39,995 nt of DNA from Sulfurimicrobium sp. (GCA_030690835.1 JAUYFW010000175.1:1-39995), one strand, 5' to 3'. Counted from the stretch's first letter, positions 9,990-19,708 are shown. The notes: generated by a model from the letters alone, not told the origin. Numbers and translations are program-made.

Positions 9990-10118
9990 ACATGTAGGTT
10001 GGGTTAGGCGCGTTTTTTGCGCCGTAACCCAACAAACCCAATCTTCCCTTTAAAAACCGGTTTTGAATATTTGGGTCTGTTGGGTTACGCGATAAAGCCG
10101 CTAACCCAACCTACATGT
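9990..10118. repeat. Nested-palindrome MITE-like element (TGTAGGTTGGGTTAG family)
   Basis: Outer inverted repeat ACATGTAGGTTGGGTTAG / CTAACCCAACCTACATGT; inner inverted repeat GTAACCCAACA / TGTTGGGTTAC. Confidence 0.9.
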
Positions 10119-10148
10119 GGCCGTTTCCTTAAGCAAACAGTATCGCCT

Positions 10149-11237
10149 TTAAACACAAAAACGCGCCACGATGCGCATATCGCGCCCCACCATGCGCAGA
10201 TCCTTGATTTCCAGTTCCTGGCGCTGATTCATTTCCTCGATTTCCGGCACGCCGAACATGCCGCGCGCCCTGTCGCCGAACAGCATGGGCGCGAGATAAA
10301 ACACCAGTTCGTCCACCACGCCGGCATGCAGCAGGGCGCCATTGAGCACCTTGCCGGCTTCCACCGTAATTTCGTTCAGCCCGCGCCGGCCCAATTCGTG
10401 CAGCAGGCGGGCCAGGTCGATCTGCCCGTGCTCGGCCGGCAACACCAGCACCTCGGCGCCGGTATCCTGCAATTGCCGGATACGATCTTGCTCGTCACAA
10501 CCGGTGGCAACCAGCACCCTGGCGCCCTGCAATATTTTTGCATCGAGCGGCATGCTCAGGTTGGCGTCCACCACCACCTTGAGCGGCTGGCGTGGCGTTT
10601 CGATGTCGCGCACGGTGAAGGACGGATCGTCCGCCAGCACCGTGCCGATACCGGTCAGCATGGCACAGGAACGGGCGCGCCAGCGGTGTGCGTCACGGCG
10701 CGCATCGGGGCCGGTGATCCACTGGCTGACGCCATTGTTCAGCGCCGTCTTGCCGTCCAGCGTGGCGGCCACCTTGAGCCGCAGCCACGGCCGGCCTCTT
10801 TCCATGCGCGAGATGAAACCGGCATTCAGCTCGCGCGCCTCGTTTTCCAGCACACCGCAAGCCGTGGGAATCCCCGCCAGTTCAAGCATGGCAATGCCCT
10901 GCCCGGCCACCATGGGATTGGGGTCGCGCATCGCCACCACCACGCGCGCCACGCCCGCCTTGATCAGCGCCCCGGCACAGGGCGGGGTGCGGCCGTAATG
11001 GCTGCACGGTTCAAGCGTGACATACACCGTCGCGCCCCGCGCGGCTTCTCCCGCCCGGTTTAACGCATGGACCTCGGCATGGGGTTCGCCGGCACGCTCA
11101 TGCCAGCCCTCGCCCACCACCTTGCCATCGCGCACGATGACGCAGCCCACGCGGGGATTGGGGGTTGTGCTGTACAGACCGCGCTCCGCCAGCTGCAAAG
11201 CGGACGCCATATATGCGTGGTCGGCGGAGGTAAACAC
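10149..11237 (-). CDS. ribD: Bifunctional pyrimidine deaminase/reductase RibD
   Basis: PNPRVGCVIV, GEPHAEVHAL, TLEPCSHYGRTPPC, C-terminal reductase domain. Confidence 0.95.
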   Translation of the reverse strand: MFTSADHAYMASALQLAERGLYSTTPNPRVGCVIVRDGKVVGEGWHERAGEPHAEVHALNRAGEAARGATVYVTLEPCSHYGRTPPCAGALIKAGVARVVVAMRDPNPMVAGQGIAMLELAGIPTACGVLENEARELNAGFISRMERGRPWLRLKVAATLDGKTALNNGVSQWITGPDARRDAHRWRARSCAMLTGIGTVLADDPSFTVRDIETPRQPLKVVVDANLSMPLDAKILQGARVLVATGCDEQDRIRQLQDTGAEVLVLPAEHGQIDLARLLHELGRRGLNEITVEAGKVLNGALLHAGVVDELVFYLAPMLFGDRARGMFGVPEIEEMNQRQELEIKDLRMVGRDMRIVARFCV

Positions 11238-11242
11238 GGCTG

Positions 11243-11692
11243 TTACTTGTCCAGGTCGCGGATCGCGTCGCGGAAGTCTTCCACATCCTCGAAACTGCGA
11301 TAAACCGAAGCGAAGCGGATATAGGCCACCTTGTCCAGCTTGCGCAATTCGTTCATCACCATCTCGCCCACCTGGCGCGACGGCACTTCGCGCTCGCCCA
11401 GGCTTAACATTTTCTGCTCGATGTGCTGGATGGCGCTATCCACCAGATTGGTGGAAACCGGGCGCTTGTTGAGGGCGCGCATGAAGCTGGTGCGGATCTT
11501 GTCGCGGCTGAATTCCTCGCGGCTACCGTTCTGCTTCACCACCTGCGGCAAGCGCAGCTCGGCGGTTTCATAAGTCGTGAAACGCTTTTCGCAACCCGCG
11601 CAACGCCGCCGGCGACGCACGCTGTCGCCTTCCTCGCTGACGCGTGAATCGATCACCTGGGTATCGTCGGCACCGCAAAAGGGGCATTTCAT
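11243..11692 (-). CDS. nrdR: Transcriptional repressor NrdR
   Basis: [17 protein letters not shown]...[19 protein letters not shown]-cone domain. Confidence 0.97.
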   Translation of the reverse strand: MKCPFCGADDTQVIDSRVSEEGDSVRRRRRCAGCEKRFTTYETAELRLPQVVKQNGSREEFSRDKIRTSFMRALNKRPVSTNLVDSAIQHIEQKMLSLGEREVPSRQVGEMVMNELRKLDKVAYIRFASVYRSFEDVEDFRDAIRDLDK

Positions 11693-11698
11693 TTTTTA

Positions 11699-11777
11699 TG
11701 TGAAGTGTGAAATGTGAAATGTGAAACGCAGCAAAACACCCCGCCACGTTTCACCCTTCACTCTTCACATTTCACGC
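11699..11777. repeat. GTGAAAT heptamer dyad repeat
   Basis: TGTGAAGTGTGAAATGTGAAATGTGAAACG ... CGTTTCACCCTTCACTCTTCACATTTCACG; related copy at 1-139. Confidence 0.85.
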
Positions 11778-13019
11778 TCCATAAACCGGATACTTCGCGC
11801 ACATCGCCTTGGCTTCGTTGGCCACGCGCGACAGCACGGTTTCGTCGGTGGGCGCGGCCAGCACGTCGGCAATCAGGTTGGCCAGGTGCTCGGCCTCGAT
11901 TTCCTTGAAGCCGCGCGTGGTCATGGCCGGGGTACCGATGCGGATGCCGCTGGTGACGAAGGGCTTTTCCGGATCGTTGGGGATGGCGTTCTTGTTCACC
12001 GTGATGTGCGCCTTGCCCAGCGCGGCTTCGGCTTCCTTGCCGGTGAGCTTCATGGCGCGCAGATCGACCAGGAAAACGTGCGATTCGGTGCGCCCGGAAA
12101 TGATGCGCAGGCCACGTTCGGTGAGCACCTTGCACATCACCAGCGCATTGGCGATCACCTGCTCCTGGTAGTGCTTGAAGTCCTTGCTCGCGGCTTCCTT
12201 GAAAGCCACCGCCTTGCCGGCGATGACGTGCATCAGTGGTCCGCCCTGCAAGCCTGGGAAAATGGCTGAATTGATGGCCTTTTCGTGTTCCGCCTTCATC
12301 AGGATGACGCCCCCCCTTGGTCCCCGCAGAGTCTTGTGGGTGGTGGTTGTAACCACGTCGGCGTGCGGCACCGGGTTGGGGTAAACGCCAGCGGCAATCA
12401 GCCCGGCATAGTGCGCCATGTCCACCATGAAAATCGCGCCGACGGCCTTGGCCACCTTGGCGAAGCGCTCGAAGTCGATCTTCAGCGCATAGGCCGAGGC
12501 ACCGGCGATAATCAGCTTGGGCTTGTGTTCATGCGCCAGAGCCTCCATGCGCTCGTAGTCGATCTCTTCTTTTTCGTCGAGACCATAGGCGACGACATTG
12601 AACCACTTGCCGCTCATGTTGAGCGCCATGCCGTGGGTAAGGTGACCGCCCTCGGCCAGGCTCATGCCCATGATGGTGTCACCGGGCTTGAGGAAGGCCA
12701 TGAAAACAGCCTGATTGGCCTGGGAGCCGGAGTTGGGCTGGACGTTGGCTGCCTCGGCGCCGAACAGTTTCTTGACGCGGTCGATGGCGAGCTGCTCGGC
12801 GATATCCACATATTCACAGCCACCATAATAGCGCTTGCCGGGATAACCCTCGGCGTACTTGTTGGTCAGCACCGAGCCCTGCGCCTCCATCACCGCCGGG
12901 CTGGTGTAGTTTTCGGAAGCAATCAGCTCGATATGGTCTTCCTGACGCTGGCGTTCCTGCTCGATCGCCCGCCACAATTCAGGATCATAGCTGGCAAGGG
13001 TATTTTTTGCGCTGAACAT
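11772..13019 (-). CDS. glyA: Serine hydroxymethyltransferase
   Basis: [34 protein letters not shown]. Confidence 0.97.
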   Translation of the reverse strand: MFSAKNTLASYDPELWRAIEQERQRQEDHIELIASENYTSPAVMEAQGSVLTNKYAEGYPGKRYYGGCEYVDIAEQLAIDRVKKLFGAEAANVQPNSGSQANQAVFMAFLKPGDTIMGMSLAEGGHLTHGMALNMSGKWFNVVAYGLDEKEEIDYERMEALAHEHKPKLIIAGASAYALKIDFERFAKVAKAVGAIFMVDMAHYAGLIAAGVYPNPVPHADVVTTTTHKTLRGPRGGVILMKAEHEKAINSAIFPGLQGGPLMHVIAGKAVAFKEAASKDFKHYQEQVIANALVMCKVLTERGLRIISGRTESHVFLVDLRAMKLTGKEAEAALGKAHITVNKNAIPNDPEKPFVTSGIRIGTPAMTTRGFKEIEAEHLANLIADVLAAPTDETVLSRVANEAKAMCAKYPVYGA

Positions 13020-13128
13020 GGTGGTCTTTCACTCGGCTTGGAAAAAACGGGAATTTTAGCATGACCGACAAGGGTTTAACCAACTTCGCGCGGCCACGTT
13101 GCCGGTTTCCTTGAAGTGCGACGGGCTC

Positions 13129-13965
13129 CTAAATTTCCTCGCTGACGGGCGATTTCTTCACCGCATCCACTGGCGCATCCTGGCTAATCAAGCCATGGCG
13201 CTGCAATTCGGCGCGCATTTCGGCAATTTCGCGGCGCAATTCCAGGACATTCTGGTGCATTTCGCGGCGCAAGCGTCTTTCATCCTCGCCGACGAACAAA
13301 GCGGAAACGCTCGCCGTCACCAGGGAAAACACGGTAAACCCGACGATCACCATCACCACCGCAAAAGCGCGCGAGATGGATGTGGTCGGCACATAATCCC
13401 CATAACCCACGGTTGCACCGGTAGTGAAAGCCAGCCACAGGCCTTCGCCGAAGCTGTGGACGGTGGGTTCCAGCCAGTAAAATCCCGCACCGGCGGAAAT
13501 CAGGGTAACCAGTCCCAAGGCGAAAGCATACGGAATGGCATTGGTGGAAAACAGGATGCGCACCGAGCCCAGCATGCGCGCCAGAATCAGGGCCACATAA
13601 GCCACCCGCAGCAAGCGCACCAGCGGCAACCACTCGCTGGGGAGTCCGACCAGGCCCAGGGCGGAAGCCCCGATAATCATCAGATTGAGCCAGTTGTACC
13701 TGAGATAGTCCATTTTTCTGTGGCAAAGGTGCAGCATCCACGCCGTTTCCAGGCTAAAAGCGACGAAGATGAAAAGATCCAGCGCCCAGCCGACATGTTG
13801 CAGCGGCACATCGCGTTGCAGCGCTTCGAGGAAGAAGGCCGGCACCGCCAGCAGCGCAACGGCAATCATCACCCAGTGCAGACGCCGCTCCCAAACATAG
13901 GCCCGTGGGTTATCGTGGGCCGGCACGCCGCCCATGCCAAACCAGCGCCGCAGATCAATTGCCAT
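13129..13965 (-). CDS. Voltage-gated-like potassium channel protein
   Basis: Six-TM-like organisation and selectivity filter TTGATVGYGDYVPT. Confidence 0.88.
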   Translation of the reverse strand: MAIDLRRWFGMGGVPAHDNPRAYVWERRLHWVMIAVALLAVPAFFLEALQRDVPLQHVGWALDLFIFVAFSLETAWMLHLCHRKMDYLRYNWLNLMIIGASALGLVGLPSEWLPLVRLLRVAYVALILARMLGSVRILFSTNAIPYAFALGLVTLISAGAGFYWLEPTVHSFGEGLWLAFTTGATVGYGDYVPTTSISRAFAVVMVIVGFTVFSLVTASVSALFVGEDERRLRREMHQNVLELRREIAEMRAELQRHGLISQDAPVDAVKKSPVSEEI

Positions 13966-14078
13966 GCTTACTCCCCGTTAACATGGCAATTATTCTACAA
14001 CGTATCTTATGGCTATGCGTTTCCATGCTTATGGCGGTATTGCTATCATGGGCACCCCTGAATTGGAATAATTTCGCC

Positions 14079-16151
14079 ATGCAAAAAAACCCCCTGCAAT
14101 CCCTGTGGTGGCTTGCTGTCGCCGTTCTCGGCGCGTTGGCCCTGGGCGGCATCGCCCTCAGCCGCGGCGAATCCATCAATGCCATCTGGCTGATCACTGC
14201 CGCCGCCTGTGTCTTCGCCCTCGCGTACCGCTTTTATGCTGCCTGGATTGCAGCCCGGGTACTGGTGCTGGACGAAACCCGCGCCACGCCGGCGGAGCGT
14301 TTCGACAACGGGCGCGACTTCATCCCCACCAACAAATGGGTCGTGTTCGGCCACCACTTCGCCGCCATCGCCGGCCCCGGCCCGCTGATCGGCCCGACCC
14401 TGGCAGCGCAATTCGGCTACCTGCCGGGTACGCTATGGATTATCGTTGGCGCCGTGCTCGGCGGCTGCGTGCAGGACATGACCATCATGTTTTTCTCCAT
14501 GCGGCGCAACGGCAGGAGCCTGGGGCAGATGGCGCGCGACGAACTCGGACCGATCGGCGGCATCGCCGCGCTGGTGGCGACGCTGATGATCATGGTGATC
14601 CTCATCGCCGTGCTTGGGCTGGTGGTGGTCAACGCCATGAAGCACAGCCCCTGGGCCACCTCCACCGTCGCCGCCACCATCCCGATCGCGGTGCTGGTTG
14701 GCCTGTACATGCGCAACATCAGGCCCGGCCGGGTACTGGAAGGCTCGGCACTGGGACTGGCGCTGCTCTTGCTGGCGGTGGCGGGCGGCGGCTGGATCGA
14801 CCACAACCCAACATTGCGCCCCCTCTTCGACCACGAGGGCCTGACCCTGGCCTGGGTGGTGATCGCCTATGGCTTCGCCGCCGCCATCCTGCCGGTGTGG
14901 CTGCTGCTCGCACCGCGCGACTATCTTTCCACCTTCTTGAAGCTGGGCACCATTCTTTTACTGGCCATCGCCATCGTGGTGATGCAGCCGGAAATCAAGA
15001 TGCCCGCGCTGACGCAATTCATCGACGGCAGCGGACCGATTTTCGGCGGCAGCGTTTTCCCCTTCGTCTTCATCACCATCGCCTGCGGCGCGGTGTCCGG
15101 CTTCCACGCCCTGATCGCATCCGGCACCACGCCCAAGCTGCTGTCCAACGAAAGGGACATCCGCATGATCGGCTACGGCGGCATGCTGCTGGAATCATTC
15201 GTTGCCATCATGGCCATGGTCGCCGCCACCGTGCTCGACCCCGGCGTGTTCTTCGCCATCAACAGCCCGGCTGGCGTGGTGGGAAAAACCGCTGCCGACG
15301 CGGTGGCAACCATCTCCGCCTGGGGTTTCCCGGTCACGGTGGCGCAGATGGATCAGCTCGCCCGCGACATGGGCGAAACCACCCTGTTTGCCCGCACCGG
15401 CGGCGCGCCCTCGCTGGCCGTCGGCATGGCCAGCATCTTCGGCAGCGCCTTCGGGCAGGGCATGCTGGCGATGTGGTACCACTTCGCCATCATGTTCGAG
15501 GCGGTGTTCATCCTCACCACGCTGGATGCCGGCACCCGCGTCGGGCGCTTCATGCTGCAGGATTTCCTCGGCAATTTCTCGCCGCGCCTCGGCCAGACTT
15601 CCTGGTATCCCTCGGTGATCCTCACTTCCGGCATCATCGTTGCGGCCTGGGGCTATTTCCTCTACATCGGCGTGATCGACCCCAACGGCGGCGTCAATAT
15701 CCTGTGGCCGCTGTTCGGCATTTCCAACCAGATGCTGGCGGCCATCGCCCTCTCGGTTGCAACCGGCATCCTGGTGAAATCCGGCAAACTGAAATATGCC
15801 TGGATCAGCGCGGTTCCCCTCGCCTGGCTGGCCGTCGTCACCACCACGGCAGCCTGGATGAAAATAACCAGCCCGGACGCGCGCATCGGCTTCTTCGCCG
15901 CTGCCAGCGACCTTGCCGCCAAGCTGGCCGCGGGCAAACTGCCGCCGGAGAAAGCCGCCGTTGCGCCGCAACTCATCTTCAACCAGCAACTCGATGCCTG
16001 GCTCACCCTGTTCTTCGTTATCCTGCTGTGGGTGATTATTATCGACATGCTGCGCGTGTGCGCCAACCACCTCCGGGGCAAACCCGTGCCGCCTTTGACT
16101 GAATCCCCCCACGAGCCGAGCCGGTTGGCGGAAAACTGGGTGAGGGACTGA
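14079..16151 (+). CDS. cstA: Carbon starvation/pyruvate transporter CstA
   Basis: DFIPTNKWVVFGHHFAAIAGPGPLIGPTLAAQFGYLPG...; ORF track starts at 13905, the start at 14079 (MQKNPLQSLW) is preferred. Confidence 0.93.
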   Translation: MQKNPLQSLWWLAVAVLGALALGGIALSRGESINAIWLITAAACVFALAYRFYAAWIAARVLVLDETRATPAERFDNGRDFIPTNKWVVFGHHFAAIAGPGPLIGPTLAAQFGYLPGTLWIIVGAVLGGCVQDMTIMFFSMRRNGRSLGQMARDELGPIGGIAALVATLMIMVILIAVLGLVVVNAMKHSPWATSTVAATIPIAVLVGLYMRNIRPGRVLEGSALGLALLLLAVAGGGWIDHNPTLRPLFDHEGLTLAWVVIAYGFAAAILPVWLLLAPRDYLSTFLKLGTILLLAIAIVVMQPEIKMPALTQFIDGSGPIFGGSVFPFVFITIACGAVSGFHALIASGTTPKLLSNERDIRMIGYGGMLLESFVAIMAMVAATVLDPGVFFAINSPAGVVGKTAADAVATISAWGFPVTVAQMDQLARDMGETTLFARTGGAPSLAVGMASIFGSAFGQGMLAMWYHFAIMFEAVFILTTLDAGTRVGRFMLQDFLGNFSPRLGQTSWYPSVILTSGIIVAAWGYFLYIGVIDPNGGVNILWPLFGISNQMLAAIALSVATGILVKSGKLKYAWISAVPLAWLAVVTTTAAWMKITSPDARIGFFAAASDLAAKLAAGKLPPEKAAVAPQLIFNQQLDAWLTLFFVILLWVIIIDMLRVCANHLRGKPVPPLTESPHEPSRLAENWVRD

Positions 16152-16152
16152 C

Positions 16153-16323
16153 ATGCTGAACCAACTTTGGCGGCTCATTCGCCACCTCAGCGGTGACGAT
16201 GCCTATGAACGCTATCTGTCGCACCATGCAACCGCCCACCCCGGCGAACCCACATTAGGCCGCAAGGCGTTTTTCAAACGCGAGCAGGAACGCAAGTGGA
16301 ACGGAGTGAGGCGCTGCTGCTGA
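16153..16323 (+). CDS. YbdD/YjiX family small protein
   Basis: 56 aa ORF not in the track: MLNQLWRLIRHLSGDDAYERYLSHHATAHPGEPTLGRKAFFKREQERKWNGVRRCC; typical position directly after cstA. Confidence 0.9.
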   Translation: MLNQLWRLIRHLSGDDAYERYLSHHATAHPGEPTLGRKAFFKREQERKWNGVRRCC

Positions 16324-16339
16324 AGCGCTTACCCGCGGG

Positions 16340-16369
16340 TTGACGGCCGCCCCGGTTTCAAAGGATAAT
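16340..16369 (+). promoter_or_regulatory. Sigma70-like promoter for tRNA-Val
   Basis: TTGACG (16340-16345), 18 bp spacer, GATAAT (16364-16369), about 27 bp before the tRNA. Confidence 0.65.
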
Positions 16370-16395
16370 TCGCGACTCGCGGAATTTGGCGATTC

Positions 16396-16470
16396 GGGTG
16401 GTTAGCTCAGCGGTAGAGCACTGCCTTCACACGGCAGGGGTCACTGGTTCGAACCCAGTACTACCCACCA
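16396..16470 (+). tRNA. tRNA-Val (anticodon CAC)
   Basis: GGGTGGT acceptor pairs with ACTACCC; anticodon stem-loop CTGCC-TTCACAC-GGCAG; GGTTCGAACCC T-arm; encoded CCA. Confidence 0.95.
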
Positions 16471-16475
16471 AACAT

Positions 16476-16506
16476 AAGGGCTTACGAAAGTAAGCCCTTT
16501 TCTTTT
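16476..16506 (+). terminator. Rho-independent terminator after tRNA-Val
   Basis: AAGGGCTTAC-GAAA-GTAAGCCCTT followed by TTCTTTT. Confidence 0.85.
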
Positions 16507-16622
16507 GCCACCAATCCCCACCCCGGCATGGCTGGCGTCAGCCGATTGATATTCTTGGCCAGACAATTTACGGAACATGGCAAACTACCAATCAGACCGC
16601 ACCAGAATCGAGGAATGAAACC

Positions 16623-17306
16623 ATGACGGAATCCACCTGGCAGGACATGGCTCTGTTGCTATTGTGCTGGCTGGGCTACTTCGCCCTGCATTCGGCGCTC
16701 GCCTCGCTACGGGTCAAGCACTGGATCGCAGTGCTTCGCCCCGGGTTGATGCCGGCTTACCGGCTGGCGTTCAACACGCTGTCCGTGTTGCTATTGCTGC
16801 CGATACTCTGGCTCATGTACCGCACCCCCGGCCCCACGCTATGGCACTGGGACGGCGCCGCCGCCTGGCTGGCAAACGGCATGGCGGTGGCGGCGTTGCT
16901 GGGATTCCAGCGCACGCTGAAAGACTACGACATGCAGGAATTTCTCGGCCTGCGTCAGTGGCAACTGCATACCCGGCGCGTGGAGGACCAGGAGCACTTC
17001 CATCTTTCCCCGTTCCACCGCTTTGTGCGTCACCCCTGGTATTTCTTCGGGCTGGTGCTGATCTGGACGCGCGACATGAACGCGTCGCTCCTCCTTTCCA
17101 GCGTGATGATGACGCTTTATTTCATTGTCGGATCGTGGCTGGAAGAAAAGAAACTGCTGGTTTATCACGGCGAGGTTTATCGCCGCTATATGGCGCGTGT
17201 TCCCGGGCTGGTGCCGCTGCCATGGAAATCGTTAAGCCAGGTGGAAGCGGCGGAACTTACGCAAAAGCACGCCGAAAATCCGGCTGGCACCAGTCAAAAC
17301 ACTTAA
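16623..17306 (+). CDS. NnrU/isoprenylcysteine carboxyl methyltransferase-like membrane protein
   Basis: Multiple TM segments, HRFVRHPWYFFGLVLIW, E-H-G-Y-RRYMARVPGLVP C-terminal motif. Confidence 0.75.
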   Translation: MTESTWQDMALLLLCWLGYFALHSALASLRVKHWIAVLRPGLMPAYRLAFNTLSVLLLLPILWLMYRTPGPTLWHWDGAAAWLANGMAVAALLGFQRTLKDYDMQEFLGLRQWQLHTRRVEDQEHFHLSPFHRFVRHPWYFFGLVLIWTRDMNASLLLSSVMMTLYFIVGSWLEEKKLLVYHGEVYRRYMARVPGLVPLPWKSLSQVEAAELTQKHAENPAGTSQNT

Positions 17307-17324
17307 CAAGGAGGTAATAACGGC

Positions 17325-17726
17325 ATGCTGGACAATCTGCTCGAATTTCTGGCCCACTGGGGAATCGCGGCCCTGTCCCTGTGGCTGGTCAGCTTCATGT
17401 TTCACGGCATCACCTTCTCGAACAAGCAATCGCTGCTTATCGCGGCATTGTTGCTCGGTTTTGCCAATGCGATCGTGCGGCCGATTTTCATTCTATTAAC
17501 ATTGCCACTCACCTTGATCACGTTCGGCTTTTTCCTGCTGGTGATCAATGCCTTGATGCTGCTGCTGGTGGCGGCTCTCGTCGAGGGTTTCAAGGTTTCC
17601 GGTTTCTGGACGGCCTTTTTCGCCAGCATCATGGTCGCCATTTTCAGTTTCCTGATCGGGCTGTTCATATTCCAGTCGGGCGGGCACCCGCTCGTAATAC
17701 CGACGCGCCACGGCATGATGGTTTAA
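17325..17726 (+). CDS. Phage holin family 4-like / MvrL-type small membrane protein
   Basis: Four TM segments; FANAIVRPIFILLTLPLTLITFGFFLLVINALML motif. Confidence 0.8.
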   Translation: MLDNLLEFLAHWGIAALSLWLVSFMFHGITFSNKQSLLIAALLLGFANAIVRPIFILLTLPLTLITFGFFLLVINALMLLLVAALVEGFKVSGFWTAFFASIMVAIFSFLIGLFIFQSGGHPLVIPTRHGMMV

Positions 17727-17852
17727 CCTAGAAACCTTAGTTGGACGAAGCCGCTATCGCGGAGAAAAGCGCCCCATCAATTTGGTTCAAAGTCATAATT
17801 ACTCCTGCGCCCCGCAAGGGATTTTTTGCACTTTAGCATGAGGAGAATGATT

Positions 17853-18296
17853 ATGAAACTCGAATATCCACAGCCCTTTGCACGGCATTATGACAGCCTG
17901 CTCAAGCGTCTGAAGCTGCGCGGCATGCAGCCCAAGACGATCGAATCGTACAGCCACGGTGTGCGCCGGGCTGCTGCGCATTTCGACTACCGCATCGATG
18001 ACCTGAGCAAAGACCAGTTGACCGATTACTTCGCGCAGATTCTGGATCAACTGTCGTGGAGCACGCTCAAGCACGACTTGTATGGGCTGAAGTTTTATTA
18101 TGCCTACGTTCTGGACAAACCCTGGCCCGGCGCCGAGTTGACCAAGGCGCCCAAGGTGTCGCGCCTGCCGGATATCGTGACGGTGGCGCAAATGCAGCAG
18201 ATCGTGGACGCGACGCGGGTGCTCAGTTACCGGGTGTTCTTTTTTGTCCTGTACAGACAAAGATTCTATTCTTGCCATGCGGGACATACTCAATAA
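17853..18296 (+). pseudogene. Truncated IS91-type tyrosine recombinase (N-terminal SAM-like domain only)
   Basis: MKLEYPQPFARHYDSLLKRLKLRGMQPKTIESYSHGVRRAAAHF...VFFFVLY, then unrelated sequence; the catalytic R-H-R-Y domain is missing. Confidence 0.85.
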
Positions 18297-18705
18297 CACT
18301 GAAGCCGGCCCCATCCTGGTTTACAACCAGGAGGACGAATGCACACAGATGAGAGAACTGGCCAGGGCTTTCCCTGATCTGGCGCCCGCCCTTCATGCGG
18401 CGATCGACCGTGTTGTGGACTTAGGGCCTATAACCTGCGTCAACTACTACCATCCAGATATGCGCGGCTCGTGCTCACTCAATGCAGTGCTTCCTACCAT
18501 CGACCCCAAATTTTCATATGATGAAATGGCGGTTGCGGATAGCGTCATGGCCCAAGAAGCGTTCTTTGAAATGATGCAAACGGAAACCACCCCGAGACGC
18601 CATGAGCAGCTACGCCAGGCATTGCTCGATTACTGCGCCTTGAATACCTTCGCAATGGTTCGACTGACTCAATTCTTTATGGAGCACCAACATGCCAGCA
18701 GGTAA
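18244..18705 (+). pseudogene. C-terminal remnant of a DUF2779-type (DnaQ-like exonuclease-containing) protein
   Basis: GPILVYNQEDE...LARAFPDLAPALHAAIDRVVDLGPI...YYHPDMRGSCSLNAVLPTI...LLDYCALNTFAMVRL resembles the C-terminal half of DUF2779 proteins; the N-terminal part is absent. Confidence 0.72.
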
Positions 18706-19708
18706 AACCCAGAGCAGCCTTGCCCGCCAATGGGAGCTACTCAGACGCCTACCCTCCCGTGGTCCCGGCAAAACAGCGAAACACCTGACCGAGGAATTGA
18801 AGGATGCTGGTTTTGATGTAACCAAGCGCACCGTGGAGCGAGACTTGTCCGATCTGTATGATGCTTTCGACCTTGCCTGCAACAACGCCGGCGTCCCCTA
18901 CGGTTGGCACTGGATACCCGGCGCCAGCCCAGAGCTACCTGGCCTCACTCTGGCCGAGGCGCTGTCCTTGCGCTTACTTGAAAACTACCTGAAACCGCTC
19001 CTGCCAGCATCGATATTGTCAGTCCTGGCTCCACGTTTCAGCTCCGCCACGAAGAAGCTCGACTTACTGGCCGATGAAAACTCCGTTGCCCGCTGGACCG
19101 ACAAAGTACGTGCCATATCGCCATCCCTGCCCTTCCTGCCACCAAAAATGGCCGAAGGCGTCCTGGAAACTGTACAGGAAGCGGTATTGCTGGAAAGGCA
19201 GATCGAAGTTGAATACAAAGCCTTCCACGCCACCGAAGCTACAACACAGCGATTGCATCCGCTTGCTATTGTGCAACGCGGGCCAGTAACCTACCTGGTT
19301 GCCACCGCATTTGACTACGGTGACATCCGGCTTTACGCCGTGCATCGCATCGTGGCAGCCAAATTGACGGAAGAACCAGCAAAGAGCAACAACGACTTCA
19401 ATCTGGACACCTATATCGCCCACGGTGCCTTGCAATTCAGCGACGGCGAAACCATTCGCCTTGAAGCGCGCATTTCTGAAAACCTCGCCTGGGTGCTGAG
19501 GGAAACACCGATTTCCGAAGATATGACGCTCGAAGCAGAGGGTGAAAAATGGAAACTCACTGCAACGGTAGCCGATTCATGGCAATTGCAATGGTGGGTA
19601 TTGTCGCAGGGGGTAGGAATTACAATTCTTGCGCCGAAGGCGTTTAGGGCGGCGATTGCGGAGGAGTTGGAACAAAGCCTTGCGGGCTATCGTGACTGCA
19701 TACAGTAA
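18692..19708 (+). CDS. WYL-domain transcriptional regulator
   Basis: N-terminal HTH (QWELLRRLPSRGPGKTAKHLTEELKDAGFDVTKRTVERDLSDL) plus WYL-type core (LHPLAIVQRGPVTYLVATAFDYGDIRLYAVHRI) and WCX region. Confidence 0.9.
   Translation: MPAGKTQSSLARQWELLRRLPSRGPGKTAKHLTEELKDAGFDVTKRTVERDLSDLYDAFDLACNNAGVPYGWHWIPGASPELPGLTLAEALSLRLLENYLKPLLPASILSVLAPRFSSATKKLDLLADENSVARWTDKVRAISPSLPFLPPKMAEGVLETVQEAVLLERQIEVEYKAFHATEATTQRLHPLAIVQRGPVTYLVATAFDYGDIRLYAVHRIVAAKLTEEPAKSNNDFNLDTYIAHGALQFSDGETIRLEARISENLAWVLRETPISEDMTLEAEGEKWKLTATVADSWQLQWWVLSQGVGITILAPKAFRAAIAEELEQSLAGYRDCIQ

Noticed and set aside
8240-9990. FMN riboswitch upstream of rib genes
   Set aside because: No RFN-element consensus could be recognised by eye upstream of ribBX or ribE.
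10017-11063. 348 aa plus-strand ORF opposite ribD
   Set aside because: Antisense shadow of ribD with no recognisable motifs.
13099-14061. 320 aa plus-strand ORF opposite the potassium channel gene
   Set aside because: Antisense of a gene with a clear selectivity filter; low-complexity Q/H-rich translation.
14105-16102. 665 aa alternative-frame ORF inside cstA
   Set aside because: Arg/His/Gly-rich shadow frame of the conserved cstA gene.
15195-16178. 327 aa minus-strand ORF opposite cstA
   Set aside because: His/Gly/Asp-rich shadow ORF; no RBS or motif support.
18244-18705. Novel stand-alone 153 aa protein
   Set aside because: Sequence resembles the C-terminal part of DUF2779-type proteins and starts at a junction, so a remnant is more likely than a new gene.
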